A DNA stretch of 6,687 nt from an uncultured Prevotellaceae bacterium. Its GTDB lineage: Bacteria; Bacteroidota; Bacteroidia; Bacteroidales; Bacteroidaceae. The notes beneath the pieces were generated by a model that was given only the letters and a program-made list of their open reading frames with translations, did not search any database and was not told where the DNA came from. Where the stretch lies: assembly GCA_900313845.1 (NCBI GenBank), contig OMTC01000223.1, positions 1-6,687 of the forward strand, read 5' to 3'. This document shows, in pieces, positions 1 through 5,921 of this stretch (the first letter of the stretch is position 1; each line of letters starts with the position of its first letter). The position numbers and the translations under genes were made by a program.

Positions 1-78
1 GTTGAATAAAAGTCTTATAAACAAATTGATTACTATTTCTCGAAGTGAATCCCAGCAATAACATTGATTGCGAGAACG

Positions 79-118
79 AAAAAAGAGGAAAGAAACATTT
101 CGTTTCAATTCCTCTTTT
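79..118 (-). terminator. Rho-independent terminator of the tRNA-Pro/tRNA-Val unit
   Basis: On the minus strand, just past the 3' end of tRNA-Val, the arm AAAAGAGGAA (118-109) pairs with TTCCTCTTTT (90-81). An inner GAAAC/GTTTC pairing extends the hairpin, and the minus-strand T-run corresponds to A79-A84. A long stem followed by a T-tract directly downstream of stable RNA genes is the classic intrinsic-terminator layout. The stem is nearly symmetric, with A-tracts on both sides, so it could also work on the plus strand, but no plus-strand gene is seen to need it. Confidence 0.85.
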
Positions 119-120
119 CG

Positions 121-195
121 TGGGCGTTGACGGATTCGAACCGCCGACCCTCTGCTTGTAAGGCAGATGCTCTGAACCAGCTGAGCTAAACGCCC
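121..195 (-). tRNA. tRNA-Val (anticodon UAC)
   Basis: The minus strand folds into a complete 75-base cloverleaf. The acceptor arm is GGGCGTT/AACGCCC with discriminator A at 121. The D arm is GCTC/GAGC, the anticodon stem is TCTGC/GCAGA with loop CTTACAA, and the T arm contains the usual TTCGAAT loop. The loop centre TAC (UAC in RNA) reads valine GUN codons. CCA is not encoded, so it must be added after transcription. The gene lies 8 bases downstream of tRNA-Pro and ahead of a terminator, so the two are almost certainly cut from one precursor. Confidence 0.97.
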
Positions 196-203
196 TTGCG
201 TTG

Positions 204-276
204 TCGGGGCAGCGTGACTCGAACACGCGACCGCCTGGTCCCAAACCAGGAACGCTACCAACTGCGCTATACCCCG
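204..276 (-). tRNA. tRNA-Pro (anticodon UGG)
   Basis: The minus strand gives a 73-base cloverleaf. The acceptor arm is CGGGGTA/TGCCCCG, with one T-G pair and discriminator A at 204. The D arm is GCGC/GCGT, the anticodon stem is CCTGG/CCAGG with loop TTTGGGA, and the T arm is GCGTG/CACGC with loop TTCGAGT. Anticodon TGG (UGG in RNA) decodes proline CCN codons. The C1-G72 start of the acceptor is typical of bacterial proline tRNAs. CCA is not encoded. It is the first gene of a two-tRNA unit, about 80 bases from the predicted transcription start. Confidence 0.97.
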
Positions 277-361
277 GAAACTTGAAGTTTTCCTATCTTC
301 TTTCCACCTTTTTCAAGGCTCAGAAATTGGATTTCAAACCCTCTATTTTTCTAAAGCGATG

Positions 362-392
362 CAAAGGTACGACTTTTTCTGAAACCCACAAA
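362..392 (-). promoter_or_regulatory. Bacteroidetes-type promoter for the tRNA-Pro/tRNA-Val unit
   Basis: On the minus strand a perfect -33 box TTTG (392-389) is followed, after a 19-base spacer, by a perfect -7 box TACCTTTG (369-362). This matches the known primary sigma factor consensus of Bacteroidetes, TTTG and TAnnTTTG about 19-21 bases apart. Transcription would start near 355, giving a leader of about 80 bases before mature tRNA-Pro. Between the end of tRNA-Pro (277) and the ompA-like stop (556), this promoter and the terminator at 504-529 are the only signals I can support. Confidence 0.82.
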
Positions 393-503
393 AATTAAAA
401 GGAGTTTTTTATACTGACTTCCCCAAAAAGTGGCAATTATTGATATAGGGCAACAGATAGAAGTGATAAATGTAAACTGAAATGAGAAAATTAAATTAAA
501 TAA

Positions 504-529
504 GGGGTGTCCCTCGAAAGGAACACCCC
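504..529 (-). terminator. Rho-independent terminator of the OmpA-family gene
   Basis: Reading the minus strand, GGGGTGT (529-523) pairs with ACACCCC (510-504). The stem continues through a CC/GG extension with one bulged base, and is followed by a T-rich but interrupted tail at 503-486. It starts 27 bases past the stop codon of the OmpA-family gene. The strong G/C stem contrasts with the A/T-rich surroundings. The tail is broken by A residues, so it is less canonical than the terminator at 79-118. Confidence 0.75.
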
Positions 530-556
530 ACTATCTAAATTAAGTTAATTCAGAGA

Positions 557-1717
557 TTACTTGAGCTCAACGAGAGCACGACGGTTGAGAGTGTAAGGAG
601 AAACTTCGTTGATACCACCAACAGCCTTAGTCTCGATCTTATCGCGAGAAACGCCGAGGTTAACGAGTTCGTCAGCAACAGCCTGAGCACGACCCTCAGA
701 GAGCTGCTGGTTCCAAGCTGCAGAACCAGTCTTGCTATCAGCAGAACCAGTTACGAGAATCTTGCTACCAGTGTTCTTAGCAACAGTTGCTACAGACTCG
801 AGGTTTACGAGATCCTTCTTAGAGTTGATCTTAGTAGAGTTGATGTCGAAGAATACAGATGTACCAGCGCTGATAACCTTAGTTTCAGCAACAGCCTTAG
901 GCTGCTTAGCGAGCTGAGCACGGAGGTCTGCATTGATCTGACGCTCACGGTCGAGGTCAGCGCGAAGCTTAGCAAGAGCCTCTTCGCTTGCAGCAGCAAG
1001 TGCATTGTACTGGTCGATTGTAACTGCCTTAGCAAATGTAGCGCTACCGAGGTAGAACATTACACCAAGTTCAGCACTGAGGATACCATGAGAAATAGGC
1101 TTGTCCTCAAACTTTCCTTCAACAGTTGGAATGAAGTCGTTACGCATCATCTTGTAAGCTGCATCGAGATAGATGCCAAAGTGCTTGCCAAAACGCCAAG
1201 TGTTTTCGATACCAACACCAAGCATTGGAGAAATAGTGTTAGCATTGAAGTTACGAATCAAACCTGCGCTGAGGAATGGAACGAAATTCCAAGTACGAGT
1301 GTCGCTGTAACCACAGAACATATTGCTGAGGTTGAACATCACGTCACCAGTAATAGATGCATAACCACCTGCATCATAATTAGGAGCCTCTGGAATATCG
1401 AAAGTGAAGCTGTGCTTACGCTCGATAAGACCATTGTCCCAGTTAGCGTGCAAACGCAGAGCAAGTCCAGGAGTGAAGTACTTACCAATAGCGAGGTTTA
1501 CGCCATAAGAACGACCATCGTGGAACTGATCAGCAAATTTAGAACGATAAGGGTTCTGAACAGAAGCATCAACACCGACCTGAATGAACCAGTTGCTCCA
1601 GAATGAGTTGGTAGCAACAGTGTACTTAGAAAGTTCTGGTGTTTCGATTGTGGTCTGTGCATTAGCTGCAACAGTGCCAAGGCCAGCAAATGCCAGCGCA
1701 ATCATTAACTTTTTCAT
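557..1717 (-). CDS. OmpA-family major outer membrane protein
   Basis: This 386-residue protein is predicted to link the outer membrane to peptidoglycan. Residues 1-20 form a signal peptide (K-K-L start, hydrophobic core, ANA before Gln21). Residues about 27-225 alternate aromatic and polar residues as in an OmpA-type beta-barrel and end in GVMFYLG. Residues about 234-272 are a charged, probably coiled-coil linker (EEALAKLRADLDRERQ). Residues about 280-386 are the OmpA C-terminal domain, with the signature NQQLSEGRAQAVADEL. Asp327 and Arg343 align with the E. coli OmpA residues that hold diaminopimelate (Asp271, Arg286). The architecture matches the Bacteroidales OmpA/Omp40-41 type. The ATG follows an A/T-rich leader, and the start is fixed by the signal peptide. 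The gene is probably monocistronic, with its own promoter (1813-1845) and terminator (504-529). The exact subfamily and gene symbol are uncertain. Confidence 0.95.
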   Translation of the reverse strand: MKKLMIALAFAGLGTVAANAQTTIETPELSKYTVATNSFWSNWFIQVGVDASVQNPYRSKFADQFHDGRSYGVNLAIGKYFTPGLALRLHANWDNGLIERKHSFTFDIPEAPNYDAGGYASITGDVMFNLSNMFCGYSDTRTWNFVPFLSAGLIRNFNANTISPMLGVGIENTWRFGKHFGIYLDAAYKMMRNDFIPTVEGKFEDKPISHGILSAELGVMFYLGSATFAKAVTIDQYNALAAASEEALAKLRADLDRERQINADLRAQLAKQPKAVAETKVISAGTSVFFDINSTKINSKKDLVNLESVATVAKNTGSKILVTGSADSKTGSAAWNQQLSEGRAQAVADELVNLGVSRDKIETKAVGGINEVSPYTLNRRALVELK

Positions 1718-1812
1718 AAATACCTTTTTTTAATAAAACAATAATATAGAAATTTAACTTAATTTTGTCGTTGTATAGTACCTATTTGGTAAAATGCACA
1801 ATTTTTCGCTTG

Positions 1813-1845
1813 CAAATTTAATGTTTTCAATTCATATAGCACAAG
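1813..1845 (-). promoter_or_regulatory. Candidate Bacteroidetes-type promoter for the OmpA-family gene
   Basis: On the minus strand, a perfect -7 box TAAATTTG (1820-1813) lies 21 bases downstream of CTTG (1845-1842), a one-mismatch -33 box. Transcription would start near 1806, leaving an A/T-rich 5' leader of about 90 bases before the ATG at 1717. The box fits the Bacteroidetes TTTG / TAnnTTTG consensus at the long end of the normal spacing. The rest of the 290-base gap between mutL and this gene (1718-2007) is A/T-rich with homopolymer runs. I see no other gene and no convincing mutL terminator in it. Confidence 0.6.
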
Positions 1846-2007
1846 ATAAAATCAAAAAATCTTTATTTTTTAACACTTTCAGACTTTTTTTTTACCTTTT
1901 AGACTATTTCAATCTCATTTTTTATAGATTTGAGCCCAACGAATCAGTATAATCAAAGAAAAAACTGTTGTTATAACTGTCAGAAAGACAAATGAGAACA
2001 AAAACAA

Positions 2008-3924
2008 CTAAAAGAGTTTCTCTATGTAGCTATGTTCTATGATGCTGAAAACAAGTTTTCCATCGGGAGTTCTCATCGGAGTAGGTAAGCTGAAAAGCTG
2101 AGTCAGCAAATTCGAGATTTCCTCATCCGTTAACACTTGCCCATAGACAATGGCAGCTGATTGAGCCATCGCGAGGGAAATGGACTTCTCCACCTCCGCC
2201 TTGATACTTACACCTCTGTCCATGGCAGCATAAATCAGAGAATGCAACAGTTTTGCAGGTTCCAAACCATCGATATCAGTAGGCACTCCATTGATAGAAT
2301 ATGAGCCTCCACCCAAATTGGTCAATTCAAATCCCAAACATGACAATTCTTCTTGCACGTTCTGAAGCGTCAGTTCCTCATTCTTTGTGAATTGAATCAG
2401 TTCTGGAAATAGATTGCCTTGCGACACATGCTTCTTGGAAGACATTTGCTGCATATACACCTCGAAAAGCACTCGAGTATGTGCACGGTGCTGGTCCACA
2501 AGTAGCAATCCTGTAGAAAATGGCACCACAATAAATCTTCCTTTATACTGGAAATGAGGTAGAGAAGCTATATCAGCAAATAAATCTTGATTGTTCACTA
2601 CATCCTCACTCCCATTCCAAAGGCGATTTGAAGTATTCATGGAATTGCCTCGTCCCAAAAGTCCTTCCACAATAAATTCCTCTTGGTTCGAAACCAGACT
2701 CTGTTTGCCTTTCTCCTTCTGAGCACTATCTTTTTTGAATGTCTCAATTCCTTGATAGAGTTTTTCCCAATCATCAGGTATCGACGCTTTCTTATCGGAT
2801 GAATGAGCAAAAGGATTATATGTGACAGGTGTCATACGAGGTTGCTCCACCGGTCCATGATTCGACTTGAATGCAGGAATATTGGGCTTATCTGCCACAT
2901 CGAAATCAATCGTCGGCACATCATTGTATTTGCCAATGGATTCACGCACCACCGCTGAAAGCACTTGCCATATTGCCTGCTCGTTATCAAATTTGATTTC
3001 TGTTTTTGTAGGATGCACATTCACATCTATAGACGAAGCATCCACAGAAAAATAGATGAAATAAGAAACATGCTCACCAGCGGGCAGCAAATTATCGAAA
3101 GCATGCATCACGGCAGAATGGAAATAAGGGTGACGCATGAATCGTCCATTCACGAAAAAGAACTGATGTGCTCCTTTTTTTCGGGCTGTCTCTGGTTTTC
3201 CCACATATCCAGAAATCGAAACCAAAGATGTTTCCGCTTCCAAGGGTAGCAATTCTGCATTGACTTTCTTGCCATAGACATCCAAAATGCGCTGACGCAA
3301 GGATGCACTTGGCAAATGATAAATCTCTGCACCGTTATTGAAGAGAGAAAAAGAAATGTCGGGATAAACCAGCACAATCTTTTCGAAATCCGCAACGATA
3401 TTGCTGAGTTCTGTCTGATTGGACTTCATGAATTTCCTTCGTGCTGGAACATTGAAGAAAAGATTTTTGACAGAAAAATTGCATCCAACAGGACAAGACA
3501 CAGGTTCTTGTGATTCAATCTTAGAGCCAGCTATTCGGATACACGTTCCCAATTCGTCTTCGGGGCGACGTGTTTTCAATTCTATTTGTGCAACAGCGGC
3601 AATGGAAGCCAACGCCTCTCCACGAAAACCCATCGTTGTGAGTCGGTAAAGATCGGAGGCGGATTGTATTTTGGAAGTAGCATGGCGTTCGAAGGAAAGG
3701 CGAGCATCCGTTTCCGACATGCCCTTTCCATTATCAATGACTTGCACACAAGTCTTTCCCCCATCCGTTACCAACACCTGGATGTTGGTGGCACCTGCAT
3801 CGATGGAATTCTCCACCATCTCCTTCACGATGGAAGCAGGACGCTGTACCACCTCTCCCGCAGCAATCTGATTGGCAACGGAATCTGGAAGCAAATGAAT
3901 TATATCGCTCGTGCTATTTCCCAT
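2008..3924 (-). CDS. mutL: DNA mismatch repair protein MutL
   Basis: MutL is the ATPase that couples MutS mismatch recognition to strand removal. The 638 residues have normal family length. The N-terminal GHKL ATPase is intact: KEMVENSIDAGA with Glu35 (general base) and Asn39, DNGKGM at 64-69, GFRGEALASI at 99-108, NLFFNVPAR at 154-162, FVNGR at 257-261 and VNVHPTKTEIKF at 301-312. Residues about 345-450 form a variable linker, and about 452-638 are the C-terminal dimerisation domain. There DQHRAHTRVLFE (477-488) replaces the endonuclease motif DQHA-x2-E-x4-E, and TPDGKL (619-624) stands where CPHGRP is expected, so the metal site looks lost. QGNLFP (502-507) fits the clamp-binding pattern Q-x-x-L-x-P. 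The ATG lies 3 bases past the stop of the upstream small gene, suggesting translational coupling. Identity is certain; the lack of nuclease activity is inferred. Confidence 0.98.
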   Translation of the reverse strand: MGNSTSDIIHLLPDSVANQIAAGEVVQRPASIVKEMVENSIDAGATNIQVLVTDGGKTCVQVIDNGKGMSETDARLSFERHATSKIQSASDLYRLTTMGFRGEALASIAAVAQIELKTRRPEDELGTCIRIAGSKIESQEPVSCPVGCNFSVKNLFFNVPARRKFMKSNQTELSNIVADFEKIVLVYPDISFSLFNNGAEIYHLPSASLRQRILDVYGKKVNAELLPLEAETSLVSISGYVGKPETARKKGAHQFFFVNGRFMRHPYFHSAVMHAFDNLLPAGEHVSYFIYFSVDASSIDVNVHPTKTEIKFDNEQAIWQVLSAVVRESIGKYNDVPTIDFDVADKPNIPAFKSNHGPVEQPRMTPVTYNPFAHSSDKKASIPDDWEKLYQGIETFKKDSAQKEKGKQSLVSNQEEFIVEGLLGRGNSMNTSNRLWNGSEDVVNNQDLFADIASLPHFQYKGRFIVVPFSTGLLLVDQHRAHTRVLFEVYMQQMSSKKHVSQGNLFPELIQFTKNEELTLQNVQEELSCLGFELTNLGGGSYSINGVPTDIDGLEPAKLLHSLIYAAMDRGVSIKAEVEKSISLAMAQSAAIVYGQVLTDEEISNLLTQLFSLPTPMRTPDGKLVFSIIEHSYIEKLF

Positions 3925-3927
3925 GTA

Positions 3928-4200
3928 CTACTTTTTGCTTAGAACAATTTGCCTGTCGCTAAAAATTTCATCAATACCATTGGAAATAGGCTTCTTTCCA
4001 CTTTCCTTGCGGCGCTTCAAATGCGTAGTGGCATCCACAAACTTGCCTCTCAAATCTTCTGGAGAAAACTCCTTTGGTGGAATGATACCCAATTCGCGCT
4101 TGGCGTTCTCCTCGATTTTCTGTAGTTTTTCCTTTCGAGGGTCGTAATAAATATAGTTGTGGTGAAAACCTCTTGGCTTTCGAGTTGTGAATAAACCCAT
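3928..4200 (-). CDS. Small basic protein of unknown function between ostA-like and mutL
   Basis: I do not recognise a named family. The 90 residues are hydrophilic and rich in Lys and Arg. The basic, aromatic-rich N-terminus (TTRKPRGFHHNYIYYDPRKE, residues 5-24) leads into a short charged helix-like stretch (about 22-37, ending KREL). A second basic cluster follows at 62-70 (KRRKESGKK). There is no signal peptide, membrane segment or cysteine, so a cytoplasmic protein is likely. It is accepted as a real gene for three reasons: it fills the space between two confident genes on the same strand, it has an ATG start, and its TAG stop lies 3 bases before the mutL ATG. It starts 61 bases after the ostA-like stop. 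From memory, small proteins with a similar N-terminus occur at this position in other Bacteroidales. The basic charge would permit nucleic-acid binding, but nothing in the sequence proves it. Confidence 0.8.
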   Translation of the reverse strand: MGLFTTRKPRGFHHNYIYYDPRKEKLQKIEENAKRELGIIPPKEFSPEDLRGKFVDATTHLKRRKESGKKPISNGIDEIFSDRQIVLSKK

Positions 4201-4261
4201 AGTTTTTATGATTTAAAGATTATTGCTATTGTTGGAGCATCGTCTTGTTTCAACTTGCAGA

Positions 4262-5878
4262 TTAGCTTTCCAAGTCCGACAATTTCTGAAGAGGAACAGA
4301 TTTCTTCTCGGTTTTCTTCAAAATATTCTTTTCGTCCTTGTTTCTCCATTCAAAAATATCATCTTTATCTTTAGGACGAATATAATCAAACCATGCAAAC
4401 TGGCTGAGATACTGACGATTATGAGGTACTTTTAGAGGTGGGTACATCATTCCACTATTGGTAGGCATCCACACCTTCGTCACCTTTCTATTCTGCATGA
4501 AAATATTCATATCAGTGGATTCGGCATAGAGCACTCCCATCCTGGACCCATCGTCTTCATCAAGGTAATACACCACATACACGTTGCCGTGCGCTTCGTT
4601 ATGTTCTATTTCTCCATTGATGAAGTAGCTCATCATTTCCTTCGAAGCCACTTGATTAAAAGATGCTGAATCTACTTGCTCGATGGTCATCGCCTGATTG
4701 ATAATATGTACCCAATCAATCGTGCTGTCGTTGTTGTAGATACGTATTTCCTCACCAAAAATCTGTTGATTCTCATTCCACAGAATAGGCTGTCCATACA
4801 TATATGTGCATGAGTCGAGTTGCAAGCTGGCGAGTGAGTCGCATACCCCTTGCACATCCCTTCGATACATTCGTACCTTATGATAGGCATAAAGATTACG
4901 ATAAACAGAATCGGTGTTCATATTGAATGTGAACATCTTGAGCGTGTCGGCATGTACATACAAAGTATCGGGAGACGAGAATTCCATAACAATGGCGCTA
5001 TCAGTCGCCATGGCATTACCCGTTTCTTCATAATACTTGCAATAGTTACCAAGCAACATACACTGGTTTTCATCATCCGTAATCACAACATGCCCAAAAG
5101 CCTCATCCACACCAGTTTCCTTATCGCTATGCAAACTATCGCCCACAATCTTGCGCATATCTTTAATGATATAGGAACGATTGAGCAAACTTGCCCTACC
5201 CAACTTGGTGTCGTACTCACCCTTCACTCCATAAACGAAAGTACTGTCATTCGAGATGATGTTCGTTGGAGATTCAATCTGTGCAATTTCTGTGTCTGTA
5301 TAATAATATAAGGTGTCGGACTCCATATTGAACTTTGGATTGGTCATCTGCACATTCTCTGTGAAAAACGCCTCGTGAGTTGGCAGTGTGTATTGTCCCC
5401 AATCTGAAACCAACACATTATCACCATCATAAAGCGTACCTCCATCAATGTACATGCCCATATCATAAACTCGGTCATAATCCAGATTCTCTGTCACCAG
5501 TTTGGATTTCTTATGATACAGATGCACCCGTCCGCGTGCACGAGCCTTCATTTCAAAACCGTCGTAGAAAATAGTGTCACAGGTCAATCGCAAAGTATCA
5601 CCCTGCACCATCACCACATGTCCAAAACCATCGAAAGAATTGTCTTCACGATAAAACTTCGCACTATCGCAGTCCAAATACAATCCCTCATGACTCAGCT
5701 TCACATGACCTACCAACACCTCTGCATGAGGGTCCTGATAATTCTTGTAGAGTACATCGGAATGAATCAGATGGATACGTGAATCGGTATTTTTCTTACG
5801 CTTTTTCCTATCTACGGGAACTGCGGCAATCACGACACATACACAAAGCAAGAATATGAAACTGAAAAACAGCTTCAT
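4262..5878 (-). CDS. OstA-like protein (LptA/LptC-type LPS transport family)
   Basis: This 538-residue envelope protein probably takes part in lipopolysaccharide transport to the outer membrane. Residues 1-20 are a hydrophobic signal sequence or anchor (MKLFFSFIFLLCVCVVIAAV), with no good lipobox before either cysteine, followed by basic KKRKK at 25-29. From about 38 to 315 come repeated short beta units of the OstA type, e.g. LVGHVKLSHEGLYLDCDSAKFY (55-76, core GHVKL...YLDCD), GFGHVVMVQGDTLRLTCDTI (84-103) and DEAFGHVVITDD (258-269). A further beta-rich part follows to about 495, then a charged Lys/Asp-rich tail. The LptD beta-barrel is absent. The start is set at the ATG at 5878: the frame is open to a TTG at 5917, but that adds 13 polar residues before the signal sequence. 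It lies 43 bases after the SurA-like stop, as expected within an operon. The precise Lpt role is inferred. Confidence 0.88.
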   Translation of the reverse strand: MKLFFSFIFLLCVCVVIAAVPVDRKKRKKNTDSRIHLIHSDVLYKNYQDPHAEVLVGHVKLSHEGLYLDCDSAKFYREDNSFDGFGHVVMVQGDTLRLTCDTIFYDGFEMKARARGRVHLYHKKSKLVTENLDYDRVYDMGMYIDGGTLYDGDNVLVSDWGQYTLPTHEAFFTENVQMTNPKFNMESDTLYYYTDTEIAQIESPTNIISNDSTFVYGVKGEYDTKLGRASLLNRSYIIKDMRKIVGDSLHSDKETGVDEAFGHVVITDDENQCMLLGNYCKYYEETGNAMATDSAIVMEFSSPDTLYVHADTLKMFTFNMNTDSVYRNLYAYHKVRMYRRDVQGVCDSLASLQLDSCTYMYGQPILWNENQQIFGEEIRIYNNDSTIDWVHIINQAMTIEQVDSASFNQVASKEMMSYFINGEIEHNEAHGNVYVVYYLDEDDGSRMGVLYAESTDMNIFMQNRKVTKVWMPTNSGMMYPPLKVPHNRQYLSQFAWFDYIRPKDKDDIFEWRNKDEKNILKKTEKKSVPLQKLSDLES

Positions 5879-5921
5879 ATTCCTATTCTTATATGTATTT
5901 GTCTGATTCAAATTCAATATC

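Noticed and set aside
1..78. Short unannotated end of the window
   Set aside because: It lies beyond the tRNA unit terminator. I saw no frame, RNA fold or promoter that could be supported in 78 bases.
201..398. Plus-strand frame of 65 codons beginning MSGQRDSNTRPPGP
   Set aside because: It reads the antisense of tRNA-Pro and then runs through the promoter of the tRNA unit. This is a well-known type of spurious protein prediction over tRNA genes.
1088..1606. Plus-strand frame of 172 codons antisense to the OmpA-family gene
   Set aside because: It lies wholly inside a confident gene whose codon bias leaves antisense frames open. It has no recognisable domain, signal or promoter of its own.
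1961..1985. Possible mutL terminator around the ACTGTTGTTATAACTGT stretch
   Set aside because: The ACTGT copies are direct rather than inverted repeats. Only the 8-base GTTATAAC is self-complementary, too short to form a terminator stem.
4850..5311. Plus-strand frame of 153 codons antisense to the OstA-like gene
   Set aside because: It is fully covered by the confident OstA-like gene. Its translation has no recognisable domain and no promoter of the Bacteroidetes type precedes it.
5884..5895. Possible lipoprotein signal in the OstA-like protein (codons for residues about 9-12, with a cysteine at residue 12)
   Set aside because: The residues before Cys12 and Cys14 are Leu and Val, not Gly, Ala or Ser, so neither cysteine fits a lipobox.
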